From the NCBI GenBank assembly GCA_003864495.1, contig ML133475.1, positions 445,435-509,434 on the forward strand: a stretch of DNA of 64,000 nt. Direction: 5' to 3'. Below the pieces are notes generated by a model that was not told the origin of the DNA, did not search any database, and saw only the letters and a list, made by a program, of their open reading frames with translations. Positions 37,401 through 50,100 of the stretch are shown here, piece after piece; position 1 is the first letter of the stretch, and the number at the start of each line of letters is the position of its first letter. A program made the translations under genes and the position numbers. Source of the stretch: Nemopilema nomurai (taxonomy: Eukaryota > Cnidaria > Scyphozoa > Rhizostomeae > Rhizostomatidae).

Positions 37401-40400
37401 ATTCGCTGAAGTGATAAGGTCTCCATTTTGATGCCGTTGCTCATGTCATTGCTGTGATTTCTCCAATAAAATATGCCGTGATTGCCATTTGGCGAAGTAG
37501 ACCTTTGAGCCAATATGACAAAGAAGCCAATTATGCAAAGCAAAAAGACCAGAGAGGAGTCTTGTGTTATCATTCCTTGAGAACTGATACTCATACGTTT
37601 GACACGCTAAACTGCCCTGCATAGAGCATAGGGCTGGAACGATGGTTGGACTGCAGCCTTGATAGTGTTTTCAAGGGGCGCTTTCGAACAGAGCTCGTGA
37701 AGTTTGTTGTCAAGCTTTTAGAAAGAATCTGCACTGAATCTATTTATAGAGGTGGCATTTTTATACGTTGTGGTCATTGGCTTGTATGTTATGCGAGCCT
37801 AGCTTCAAAGCAGCAAATGAATATAGTGTAATACGATTAATATCAGCTTATATCAATATTGTATACAATCATCTTTTTCACCTATTCGAGCAAAGCATCG
37901 TCACGCAGAAATTGTATTGTTGGGTACATTGGTCGAGGATGCCCCCTTCGAAACGAGTAGCGATGAAAATGCTGATCTAACTGCTTTTGCAGATGTCTAT
38001 GCCAACGGGAGACTTGACATTATTGCGTCTGTAATGACATGTAGGAATCTATTTAGGAAGTTTGATTTTGACTCCACCAGACAACGGAAATAGGTTGCTT
38101 TGTCATTGATTACTTCTCTTCATTGTCCACCAGTTCAAATTTACTCGTTGCTTTTCCCCATCCGCAGGAAGGACAATCATCGTGTAACTTTCTATGATGG
38201 TGGAAAGTATGTGCCAGTTGCCTCTGTAGATAGAAGGATACGACTTTTTGACGTAAAGTCGGGCCGATGTGAAAAGACCATTGTTGAACACGTTGGATCT
38301 GTAAAGTCGGTTTGCACAGATGAAACGAGGGGGTTTGTCTTAAGCGGCAGTTACGACACGACAATCAGGTGAGCCACTCCAGGAGAGAAGATTTGAAAAT
38401 GTACGCTATCTTAGTAACTGAATTAGCTGTTGGGCTCTTAACCTGAGGGGGGATTAAAAGCTACTGCTATCTAGGTATTGGGAGTCAATATACGAGACGA
38501 AAACGAGACTGCAAATGCTTAAATTTCCAATGATACTGTAGGGGGCTTTTTCTGTTACATATAAGGGGGGAATTGGAGGAGGGAATGCGGTTCAAGAGGG
38601 AGATCGGTGTCCCTAGGTAAATCTATGACACTTTTTTGTGTTAGCTTTCCAGCAGGGCCAGCCACACGGACAAAGGCTATTTTTTGGCGATCTTCTCTTT
38701 TCTTTACAATGTGGGCAATTGAATACTCTAAGCTGAACGTCACAGCTGTCGCCTCGTTTTTCCTGGACACTCAAACAAATTGAAGGGATTAATATCGTCG
38801 GAAATGCAGCCGTCCAGCTTTTTATTTTTCTTCACGCGGTTTTCCTGCAAATACGTTGACCTGGAAATTCTTTGCTCAAAAGAACGAGTTTAGCGAGACC
38901 AGATTACCTATGCCAACCTCTCTTTAGTCATTGTTCGCCGTAATTCGATTGTGAAACCTTGCTCTTGTAAGAAGACGAAAAGCTAGCGCTTCCGTTTGCC
39001 ATCTGATCAAAGAAGCCAACGCAGTTGCAACAGCGGGATGGTGCACATGTTCCTTTGGGTGTGACAGTTAAGTGGTGCAATTCAATTAGTGCAAGTGCTA
39101 GGTCATTGGACTATTTTTACGCACAATTTTTATTCTGTTCTTAGTGCGAATTAATATATGCAGCATTTTTTATGCATCGTTCTCAGTTTTAAAGCAGAAT
39201 CGTTAAGGTCAACGCTTTTTATGTTCGCCGCACCGGCAAAAATGCCTACCTAGCCAGCTGAAGTTTTTTTATCCGTGATATGCCAGAGCTAGTTTTTCTA
39301 CGTGAAAATTAATGTCGGTTACAATTCACTTAATCAGGACCCCGTTAACACGTTACACGCTTTTTTTATAAGGAACCACTTTATAAGGAGCCTACATGTA
39401 GAAGGCCGAAATATTTAAAGAACTTATACTACTAAAAGCGAAATCCCTAAGGAACTTTTTGATTTGAAAAATTTTTATAACTGCAAGCATCAAGAACTAA
39501 AAAGCCCGTTCCATTCATTTGCAGCCAATATTCGCATAGATTGTTTGCTATTCGTGTGTCAAGTGCTTCATTGAGTAGTTTTCGCATAGTCTATCTCGCT
39601 CCTCTCTCTATTAAGTGTTAAGGCTTATTGATGTGCAATGAAAATTAAGGAATGTCTAAGGAACTTTTAGTACTAAAATCTGATGACTTGAGGTCTACGA
39701 ATAAGGAACTTTTGGAACTAGGCCTTGAGGTAGGTTCCTTATAAAAAAGCGTGTAATTGGTTTACTCCGTATTGGATTCCATGCCCAATCCAGTATGTCA
39801 GTTCACATCAATCCAGTTCACATCATACCGGGTTCGGTTTTCTAATCTGTTCCTACGGCTCGGCTCGGGTACTAAGTATCTCAAAAATCCGACACGTTTT
39901 TGGCCTAATGAAAGGTCCTGTTGTGGAGATGCTCCCAGTGCATACTGTGCATGAAGTGAACCCGTTGAATCTGCGTTTATTTCCAAACCCGGATTGGAAA
40001 GCAAAGCTGTCTGCGCAAAACATAGGCTTCCGGGCTAAGGCGTATCGGAACCACTCCATCTCCGAGGTGATTCGATATAAAAGAATTTAGCCGGTACTCA
40101 CCCTTTTCAAAGCAGAGTCGGATTTAACCAATGTCGTATGAACGGGCTTTCCGGATTAAAAATATGATCTGATACCGGAATCATGTTACCCTAGGCTTCT
40201 TTAGGAGCCATCGATTTCAGACATGGCGCATATTACATAACGTTTATGTTATGTAAGGAAATATTTGCAGAAGGTCCCCTGATATGGCGGAAAGTCGTAT
40301 TATCTTTGCTTGAAAACCGATTTCAGCAATTTTGTTGAAACATGCTGGTATTGCGTGGGTTTTATCAATTTTTCGTCAATGCCGTCTTGAAAAAGTTATC

Positions 40401-43400
40401 AGTAGTTTGATGTCAGATAAGATTGATTCATTTCAATTAATTTTGAACAAAGTTTGGCTGACGATGTAAAAATCTGTCACCTCGAAACAAGCCCAAATTT
40501 AGTGTAGATAGTTTATCTGTTGTTCATCGTGTGTCTGAAAACGGCAAGAGAAATCGCGGGGAATTGAAGCTCGAACGGCGCTACAGCACATTTAAGAAAA
40601 GCATTCGTCCCAACTTATAGCTCTCCTTTCTATGTAACCGAATTAGAACATTATGCTTTTTCTTAGATTTTGGGACATAAAAAGTGGCAGGTGCCAAAGA
40701 ATTTTCCTGGGGTAAGTTAGTAATAATTTCGTACTCAGTATTTGAAGTGAAATTGATTTCTTATTAGAATCGTTGGAAATTTTTCAATCGTTGGAAATTT
40801 GAATTGAAACTGGGGCCCAGGTGGTTGTGTTTTTCACGCAGCCGTTGCGGCTCCTGCCTGTCTGAGTATTAGCTAGACCATGATCATCATCATCATCATC
40901 CTTGTCGTCGTAACTCTTCATCATAATTAGCATCATTATATGCAACATGACAGTTCTTCCTACAATAATAAGCAGCAATGTATAACAGATTATATGACAG
41001 CAAATTTAATAGGTATAGATCTACCTTTAGTCTTTTGCTATGTCTGTCATCTGTTCATCAACATTATCGATGTTTACGAATGTTTATGAATTAGGTAAAT
41101 ACTGTGCAGATATTTCACGGTATCTCCTTGCAGGCACAAGAGCTCGGTAATCACATTGAGTCTGAGTAAGAAGTATCTAGCAACTGGCTCCACGGACAAA
41201 ACATGCAAAGGTTTGTTTACTTCCTAATGCCAACACCACCACTGAAATCCCCCTCCCCCAAGATAACGGGATAGAATAAAACCCATTTTACAACCCGAGA
41301 TAGAATTCTAAAGTGCTTTCGTTTTAAGATTGAGTTTTAAGGGAAGAAGACAAGACTTTAACTAGACAATAACCTGCCATAATTGAACGCAAACTGGCCA
41401 CAGCAGAAATCAAGCGAACGTACTTTATGTTATATAACGAAAGGAGAACATTAATGTCATCTGCACTTCGAATGAATTCAAATTACTCACACGCTAACAT
41501 CCGCTGGGCAGTTTATCCCGCGGTAAAAATGAGAGAAGCTTCTCTCTTTGTGCCTGGCCGCTTTTTATGAGATGCGTTGCATGTTGGTAATTTCCAAGCA
41601 GCTTTGAAAAGTTTCTTTGCTGAACAAATGTTTCGCACTGGAGAACTTTATAAGAACAGAGAACTGCGAAAAAATAAATTTTGCATGAAATTCTAAGAGT
41701 ATGCAAAGATCTTGAAATGACGAACAGCTAACAAAATAAATAGCCATTTGGTTTTTTCTCATTCTTTATTTACAGCTGGTAAAATTTCTAGCTATTCATA
41801 TTATAGCGTATTAAAACCAAATAATGTGAATCAAAAATTAGATAATCAAATATAACCGACGTTGCATAATTTTGCCTTTCGTAGGTTACAAGTATAATTG
41901 AACAATGTAAATTCTGCGGTCCTTTTCTCTAATATTTGTAAGGTCCTGAGTGTCGAGGCGATATAAAGAGGGCATAATTGGCTGTGTTTTGATCAATCCT
42001 CTCAAACCTTCCTTTGGGAGAGTCCAGACAAATCGATGAACTCTTGTGTCAACATGAAACGGTATTTTGCATAAATGTGTGAACTGACGCCAAAATTGCT
42101 GGATAAAAAGGCGACCCAGCTTCCCATTGAACAGGAAATCATTGTCAGTGTATGTTTTGGCCCAGTCTGGATTGGTCAAAATACAGTCAGCCATACGCTC
42201 TTTCTCACAACCTTACACAGGGCTACTGTTCCGCAACTAGTTATTCATCTTTTTCAGATTTTGATCGTTTTCTGACATTTGCATATTCTGAGTAGTTTCA
42301 GACCGAAAATCCTTTTAGTATGCGAAGTATATGGTTCAGCTGCTGTTTTGTAATTCATTTGTTGTTTTTGTAACAGCTGCGTTCAAGTTTGGCAAGTAGA
42401 GTGACAAGACAAATAGGATTCATTTCACCTTATCTAGCAAACCTTTAAATCAGCTCTTCATTGTGATTTTTATCACAGTCATTTTGTGGAGCCACCTCCC
42501 TTTCCTCCACCAGCATTCACGTTAAGGACCTAGAACATCTCTCCCTAGCTATGCCCATTTATCCACACTGTCTTCTCTGCAACCACGTTTCCTGATTTTC
42601 AACAGCTGCCAATTCACGTTTCTTTCTGTCGATAGCTTTATAAGAGTAACTAGAGAATGTTTAACGGTTGCGTTATAGACTTCACTTTGAATACTCAAAG
42701 GGTAATCAATTCATATAACACATAGCATAATAAATTATAACACATAGCGTTTTACTAGAAGTAACAGGTTTAATGGCACTTGATTCATAACTCGTTCAAT
42801 TTCTTACGGCTTTTTATTGCTCTCTAGTAGATTCGTTGGTGCATTTTACCAATTCTTCTGTAGCGATCTTTTCTATTATAAATTAACGTGTTTTTGTCAA
42901 TTTTCCTTTACAGTCTGGAACCTAACTACTGGCAAATGTATAAGAACATTCAGGCACAAGAACATAATTCACTGTGTATCGGTAACCAACATTTCATTCT
43001 TACTCAGCCAATGCTTATTATTCACCGGCCCAGCCGAATTGCATGCTGGGAGAATCCATGAACACGTGCAACAGCTTTTTCTAGCAAAGCAATTTCAGAT
43101 CCACACTTCCGCAACTGTAGAAATACTGATACGTGTATATTTATTCTAAACTAGTTTTCTCTGCAGATTTTCTGAAATTATTTTTAACTGCTTGGTCCAT
43201 TGTGGGAATTGACTGAAATCATAGTGCGTTTAAAGAGAGAAAATCCCAGGCTCTCACTTGTTGGCAAAAGTGATTTTAGAAATGCTTGTATAAAACCTGG
43301 ATTCTCGCTTCGAATCAACATAGATACCACGCTGTTTTATAGACATAAGAGAGAAGAAAGATAACTGATAATACAATAGTAGAAAGTATGCTTGAGTTTG

Positions 43401-45779
43401 GCCGTCGACTTCCTGTTTTGTATTCGAAATCATAATTCTAGTCTCCTTGCGTTTGCTATCTTGCTGCTTCTAACACTGCATTTTGGCATGATTATCGTTT
43501 CAGATAGGTGACCAGCTGCTTTTGACAGGATGCGCAGGAGGCAAAGTGAGAGTTTGGGATTTCAAGATTGCAAAACTGATCAAAGTAAGTTCTTTCTGTT
43601 TATTCGAAAATGAAACCGAGCAGGGCTTACTGCAAATGAGCCTCTCAGCTTCTCAAGTCAACAGATTCCGCTAAGCACGAATGTTGCTGAGGCAAATTAA
43701 AATGAGAAGATTAACCAAGTATCAAAGATTGTGTTGCGAGCTATGAATTATCTTGTTACGGATTAGTCTTGAAATAGATTTTCATAGAGTGCTCCTCTCA
43801 TCCAAAACGGTGATTTGAAAAACTGATGTCATAGCTTCACAGAATGACTTTCATAAAAGTTAAATGTCTGGGAATGCTGACTTTACAGTAATAGTCGTGA
43901 CATTATTAATGGAGGAATTGACGAATCTTGACAAGTACTGTCTCACTTCCAATATAAGTGATTTTGAAACTTTGTTCTACTCTAGTCTCTAGAAGGCCAT
44001 ATGGGGCCCATCACTTGCACCAGATTTGACGAAAACCACATCGTGACTGGAAGCAAAGATTGTTACGCAATGCTGTGGAGTGCCAAGGGCAAATATGGGC
44101 GATGCCTCCAGACATTTCGCCATCCCAAGTAAATATTTTTTAATAACGGGCATTTGATAGCTATGCATTTAGAACCACTCGCTGCGTTAAACAATTTGGA
44201 CGCTTTTATACAGTGTTGTTGTTGTTTTCTAGGGAAGTCAGCTGCCTGGAAATGATGTATTGTCGAATCATTACTGGCTCCGTGGATGGCAAGGTGCATA
44301 AACACAAATATTTATACTGAATGTAAATTTTTCCGTGATTGAAGCATCTTGTGACGACATACTGTTGACTGGTGCCGTGACCACGAGTTTGTTGTTTACG
44401 CAATGTTCTCTTTACTACTTGATTCGCGTTTGAAATTTGTTAAACGGCGAATGTTTCTCTGACTGAAACATTTTCGCTTTATTGTGTATCAGCAAATGCC
44501 TACCGCACTAGTTTCAGCAGCGGGCACAATGGACTGTAACTGGTGCCGTGACCACGACGTTAAGTTTGCTGTTTAACGCGATGTTCTCTTTACTAGATTC
44601 GCGTTTGGAATTTGTTAAACGGCGAATGTTTACGAATTATCCGAGGCAACAGTCGCAATGATCCAATCACTGCCTTGTACGCAAGTGAAAACAGGTTGGT
44701 TGTGAGATTCTTACCACACTGTCGCTTTGCATTACTTCTGTTGTTTTGAAACGCCGTTCTTTAACATTGCTCAAACTACTGTATTTTGTGAAAAGCGACG
44801 TATGTGAGGGGTAAGATGAATTATCAATGTTCAGGCGCAACGTAGGTGAAAAGACCTAAGGATGCGGCTTTTTGTTGTCACTAAATAAGTAAATGATATT
44901 TCAGATATATCTCTCATATTGACTGTCCTTCCTTTCAGGCTAATTATTAACACAAAAGGCAATCTGCTTCTTTATAACTTCGAGGCGGTAACTTGGGATT
45001 ATCATGCACCGGCTGAGAAATTCAGCGACCCCCTTCGGAGGGGGAATTCACTGGCCGACGACCGACCCAGGCATAGCCGCGCGTACAGCCGAGCTCAAGC
45101 GCTGAGGCGCGGGGAATCTGACTTGGCCCAAAAGGCTATTATCGTTGCAAAGCCAAACACGGAAATCCTAATTAACGCAAACGACCGCGCGAGCCGCAGC
45201 AGTCGGGTGAAGAGTGCACCGACGACCAGATCAAGTGCTAATGCTCTTGAAAATCACGTCGCGCGGATTCATAGTGCTGTGTCGAGCCGTAATGCGCTTG
45301 TGGAGCGGGACCCTCGTAGGCCTGAAAGATATGACCCGAAAATCCCGTCGAAGAACGCTGGGAATGGAGAATTTCAAAAGCTTGGCGGCGGAAAGGGTAA
45401 CTTTGAAGTGAAAAGCGCATGGGGAAATGTCCCAGATGCAGGGCTGTTTCATACACGTTCACCAATCAAAGGAAAGTACGAAGACAACGGATTCGACTTC
45501 AGTGATCAGCGAGTGATAACGCGGAGCAGGTCGGCTCCTGCGCACAGGATCAGGTCGCTGCCAAAGAACGAGCGCGGATTTACTAGCTCGTCCAATGTGA
45601 ACATCAAGGTTTGGGAGAATAAACTGAACTTGACAAGACCAGCCAGCCAAAGTAAGATACGTCCTTTCAGTGCATCAACCACGCTTATGAAAAACCCGAC
45701 AGAAACGCTCAACGACTTGAAGCTAAAGACTTTTTATCAGCAGATGCAGTATGAGACACAACTCTCCGTGAAGAAGTAG
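34436..45779 (+). CDS. FBXW10: F-box and WD40 repeat protein, FBXW10 family (12 exons, 1,004 codons)
   Basis: F-box/WD40 proteins are substrate receptors of SCF-type cullin-RING ubiquitin ligases. The N-terminal region has the family's CGYCESC cysteine cluster (~22-28) and the ASHWAKFNYLMSIFRFCNS block. The F-box begins at about residue 324 (RRLPVHISKYILGFLDPPSL). The conserved VEARHVYCGAYNVLVL follows, then seven WD blades in exons 4-12 (for example VLSGSYDTTIRYW, CKVWNLTTGKCIRTFRHK, KVRVWDF, GSVDGKIRVWNLLNGEC). The last ~260 residues are a basic, Ser/Arg-rich tail without a known domain. Total coding length is 3,015 nt, divisible by three, close to the ~1,050-residue vertebrate length I remember. 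It is divergent from the dynein gene and convergent with the LRR gene. An X-box-like motif lies 286 bp upstream. Confidence 0.92.
36158..36258. repeat. tRNA-like sequence, probable SINE head
   Basis: An A-box-like TGGCTCAGTGG (36167) and a B box GGTTCAAAGCC (36211) lie 44 bp apart. A T arm (CAGG/CCTG) and a short CTCAC/GTGAG acceptor pairing can be drawn. The D loop is too long and position 33 is not T, so it is not a working tRNA gene. The following GGCAGAAAAGGCATCC looks like a SINE body. It lies in FBXW10 intron 2. Confidence 0.5.
38538..41133. other. Large FBXW10 intron 5, no gene seen
   Basis: The 2.6-kb intron holds the TA-flanked element, a short palindrome (40233-40256, TTACATAAC arms) and a CAT microsatellite near 40882-40900. 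A block at about 39760-40110 has higher GC and several short frames, but no recognisable protein or splice structure. Confidence 0.6.
39356..39753. mobile_element. MITE-like element, about 398 bp, TA flanked
   Basis: The left end CACGCTTTTTTTATAAGGAA and the inverted right end CACGCTTTTTTATAAGGAAC match apart from one T. TA flanks both sides (39354-39355 and 39754-39755). Internal copies of TAAGGAACTT recur. No coding capacity was seen. It sits in FBXW10 intron 5. The duplication is only 2 bp, so family assignment (Tc1/mariner-like) is tentative. Confidence 0.65.
41211..42913. other. FBXW10 intron 6 with an unassigned 102-codon antisense frame
   Basis: Apart from one minus-strand open frame at 41886-42194, nothing coding was recognised in this 1.7-kb intron. 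The frame starts MADCILTNPDWAKTY and has a varied, protein-like composition. I know no family for it, and no partner exons were found. Confidence 0.3.
44365..44457 (+). pseudogene. Decayed duplicate of the 5' part of FBXW10 exon 11
   Basis: This block repeats the upstream intron (TGGTGCCGTGACCACGA) and the first ~40 bases of exon 11, whose working copy starts at 44597. In the upper copy the acceptor TAG has become CTTG, the Trp codon of RVWN has become TGA, and similarity stops after GGCGAATGTTT. It cannot be used as an exon. It is a partial tandem duplication about 170 bp upstream. Confidence 0.8.
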
Positions 45780-47165
45780 CAATTTTTTGACGTTTAGCGT
45801 CTATTTTCAAGCAGGGACGAAAGCTCCGAGCAAAGGCAATGAAAGATGATGCCCCGTTAGTTTGTTTGTCTACGATGAAATTTACGAGCTGTATAACACA
45901 TCTGACTTTATGATAGTTAAGTGTCATCTGTCTAAGGCAGTTAAGTGCCACTCGCAAATGACCCACCCAAACACGTATCTAAGAACTCATATTTTCCACG
46001 CAGAGAGATCTTTTACTAGCAATGCGTTGACACATCAAAGCAAACGTATTATAAGCATCGCACCACTTTATACAGTAAAATCTGTTCACTATGAACATAT
46101 ACTTGTACATACAAAGGGTCGTGCAAAATGATTCATTAAATTTGCCTATGACAGGAAGCGATACATGTAAATACAGTCGATAGAAAGATATTCTTATCTA
46201 ACCTGCTTATCCTTTGCTTCCTTGCTTTACTGTGTGAGATAATAAAAAGGACTGCCTTATCAAACGGAATTAATTATCCTTCAAGCTTACTCTGTAAATA
46301 GATGCTAACATAGTTTCTTGCTTTTGTTTTTTTATTGAATGAGATATCTAATGATAGATTTATTTCAAAAAATTGGGATAGAGTAAATAAGAGGCCCTCC
46401 TAATTCTACATAACGATCATGGCTAATCACACAAAATCCATCATGATCCATCTATTCAAGTCGATTTGTAAAATCGGGAGCTCTGCCTTTAGGCATATCT
46501 CAGTAATACATAGGAGTTTTGCTTGAAAGACCTTGCTAAATTGTAGTTTTTGAATTCAACCATTTATGCCTTGAAGCCAGAATAATGAGAAGTGCCACCT
46601 TTTACGCTTCGACGATTTCTTTGTAAGAGATGTCTGACCGGGCTTTTATGACAGCGTTCAAATTTATAGCATGGTAACAGAACAATGGTATTCTGCCAGG
46701 GTTCTATTCCTCAAAATGAACTGCTTGCATGAACATGAACTTCAGTTGAACATACAGTTCAACTTGATAACACAACTGCTGTTGGTAGCAATCGCGGAAG
46801 ATTAACTAGTTTATTTTTTTACATCTCGGAAAATTCTCAATTCCCGTCTATACTGAACGAATCAAAGACCACGTAAAGCCCATTATTTCAATCGTACAGT
46901 AAAGTCCTGGTAAAAAGCGTGGCAGCATGTTAACACTCAGGCAAGACTCTAAAAATATATAAGTCGTTATCGGCAGTAGGTCCATATTCTGTTTTATCCT
47001 TAAAACCAGAATCTACCATAAACAGAGTAGGAAATAACATCTATGTTTGTCGCCATTAAAATCACACTAATAACATTTAACTGCTTGCTTTAAATGAAAA
47101 GTATATATACATATTTAACAATGGAAAAACCTTCGTCTAGAAACATCAAAGTTGCAAAGCCTCTA
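45780..47165. other. Convergent spacer between the FBXW10 and LRR genes
   Basis: This 1.4-kb spacer should hold both 3' UTRs. AATAAA occurs on the plus strand at 46241 and on the minus strand at 46810-46815 (as TTTATT). The short frames present look random. Confidence 0.6.
46241..46246 (+). terminator. Possible FBXW10 polyadenylation signal
   Basis: AATAAA lies 462 bp after the FBXW10 stop codon. Its position suits a 3' UTR end, but no downstream GU-rich element was established. Confidence 0.4.
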
Positions 47166-50100
47166 TCATTCAGGGAAAATAGAGAGTTCAGTAGAACATC
47201 TCAAGATCTTCCTGCAGTTTTGCGAGCAAACATAGAACAGTATTGGAAGATTCCTGACTCCAAACAATTCAGCAGCTGGTTTGATGACTCGAAGACCTTG
47301 TCCGTATTTTGGGCCACCGCAAAAGTCACAAGAGGACAATCTATAGGGAAAGTTTAAAGTTCCAATCAAAAAAGCATGAAGAAAGAAGAAATTGCAATTC
47401 ATGTAATTATCAGGGTAATATTTTGAATAAGGTTAAAAAAGAATAGTGTTGACGAGTTCTGAAGTTATTTTGTGTGAGATTGGTGGAGCTGCATGGTGGT
47501 TAAAAAAATTTTCTATCCTCTGTCCTAAAGTATTTGGAAAATTGCGAATACTCACGATTTCATAAAGCTCACAAGCTTCATATCCGTAACATGAATATCA
47601 AGATGAAGATTCTTTTGTGCCAAAAGAGTTGCACAGCTCTCTAGCAGTTGCTGAAAAAAGAATTGTGTCAATTCACTAGAAAGTTAAATTAAATTGGAAA
47701 AGACAATATGAAAAATGTGCCAAATCCAAGCATAAGGACGGACATTAGGCTAAGATGCTTAAATAATTGCCACATGACTCAATAATAAAAGAATATTCAC
47801 ATGAATTTTAAAATTTCATTCAACTTGGAAGCTAAATCATCTAAAAAAGAGTTTGAAAATGACGCTTACCTGTGGCTGCGGAGGAGCCGATAATTTCCAG
47901 AGCAAAGGATGCATGAAATTATTGGTAACGTTGAGGAGATTCAGGTTGAGCAATATGATCCCCCTTGGCAGAGAGGTCAGCTGGTTTCCTTCCATATTAA
48001 GTATCTTCAAGTTCCTAAATTATAACAGTGATAGCAAAACCATGTGACACATTTGAAAGTCACGTGATAATATAGACAGAAATATTGGCCTATAATGACA
48101 TACACACACGAGCTATATATATTAAAAATATATACATAATACAATTTCATATCATTTATTACTGGAAATATTTCATCTTGGTAAAATGAAGATTCTCGAA
48201 TTTCTAAGGAATTCAACATGGTGGTAATAATGTAAACCACTATCTTGCTGTGTACGGTAGTGGTATAGTATATTAGGCAAGCATTACACTATATTATAAA
48301 CATGCACCCAATTATCAGAAAGCAGTGGTCCCCGCACTAGGGGGCCCTTTCAGCATACACTTGGCAATATTTAAGCAGAATTTTAACCCACTAATGAAAC
48401 GAAAGGCACTAACAATTACGTCAACAGAGATCAAGCGCAGACGTCACTAAGGAACCTCACGCGGTGGAGCATACAACAAGCATTGCATGATCCACACTGA
48501 TGAGCCAAAGTTTGTGTTTGCCCGAATAAAATACATTCAAAAAGCTGTTTTTGCATCTCAAAGGAAACGTTTGTTGAGGAAACGCCTTGGTGAGAAAGCA
48601 CGAATATTGAAATCCGAAAATCTCATTATCATGTTGGGAAGCTGCTTCCGAGCTTTCTCATGGCGAGTGAATAATCAAAGAGACAGAATGAGCTGTGCGT
48701 TTCACCTGCACATCATAGTCAAAAATACAGGCTCATGAATGATTTAGAAGCAATGATTCTAAAGCATATAATACGAGTTCTCGTTTAAACTAACTCAGAA
48801 TCAGTGAACTCAAGTTCAGAAGCATGTTGTCTCAAAGGAAAAGACTGCAAGGAGCGACAACCGGCTTCAGGAAGCCTGACACTGGCATTACGATGAATGC
48901 CGACGAATGCACACGCATGCAGAATGGCATGGCGAATCATGGTGCCTATTTCCGCATGTTCGAAGATGATGGCGAGTCCATTCAGACGATAACCGTCAGA
49001 ATCGAAATGCCAGCACAATCGCAAAAGACGCTCTGCCGATTCCGCGCAGCCAGACATTCAGAAGTGACAATGCCGCAAATCGAAGCAACCATTCGCCAAC
49101 ACGTTCAGCGTTGTCGGCAGTCGAAGAAGGCGTTAAAAGCGTCAGAGGACGGTCTTGAAAGCAGGCACCAAAGGGGCAAACGACGAAACGCGATTTGCGA
49201 ACGAGGGCCGCACGAAAGACACGTTATATGCTCAAGATTAAGACAGCATCTGCTCGTTAACTATTTGAGCAATGTCGGTTACTTGTAAATAGTATGTTTA
49301 ATCACTAACGCAGAAATGGATTTCACGCTTTCGAAGCTTTTCGACAAAATAGTTTTATGACGACGCCTATCAAGAGGAAACAACTTGATAACTTGACAAA
49401 AGGCAACGCCATGCAAAAGGAACTGATGCTGTGGCTTTTATGTTTTCAAAGTGAAAACGCCCGAATCGAGAACACCACCACCAACGTTGACGTCACGAAC
49501 GCCACAACCTCCGACACTATAGCCATAGATACCGCCAACAAAACTATAGATACCAGCGACGCCATTTCACCGCCACCGATCACTGCTGACGCCATCGCTA
49601 ACTACGTCACCGCCATCCCACACCTTCGACGATGCATTGCAACTGCTGATGGAACACATGAGAGAACTTTTTGTAAACATTTTTACTTTTGAATTGTGAG
49701 TTTATTGTTACTCTTGTCATATTTTTTTTATTTCTACACGAATCGTCTTTCATTAATGCTGCATGTATGCAGCATGCTAGCCTCCTCAACATCGAAATAA
49801 TTTTACCCACCTCAAGTTTTTCAGTTCTTCTGAGATAAATGCAATTCGATTATAGGATAGGTCGAGCTTCTGCAGATTTTCCAGCCCATAGAGACTAAAA
49901 ATGATATCGTGAAACAAGCATTATTAAATGTTGAGAACTAAGCTTTCATTCTAAAAAGGTGTGGTGCTTAAGTTGCACAACTTAAGAACTCTAAGTCGAA
50001 AGGGCAGCTGGAAAGCGGCTAAAACTACGCTACGGAGTGACTCCCCGTAGGATCAGCTTTCTTTTACCGTGACATGAACAATGGGTGGCTACAAAAAGAC

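Larger units (their letters stand above)
34436..45779 (+). other. FBXW10 exon map
   Basis: Exons: 34436-34994, 35467-36041, 36898-37145, 38168-38368, 38475-38537, 41134-41210, 42914-42981, 43504-43584, 43986-44128, 44233-44293, 44597-44694, 44939-45779. All junction phases agree with GT-AG sites. Exon 5 (63 nt) is the least certain. It supplies the YW that ends WD blade 2, but leaves that blade about six residues longer than expected; its length is a multiple of three, so frame cannot test it. The stop is at 45777-45779. Confidence 0.87.

Noticed and set aside
47094..47357. 87-codon plus-strand frame at the LRR 3' end
   Set aside because: It is the antisense shadow of the last LRR exon (47166-47340), which carries the conserved Cys module.
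48323..48350. hAT-like end CAGTGGTCCCCGC
   Set aside because: No matching inverted end or 8-bp duplication was found nearby.
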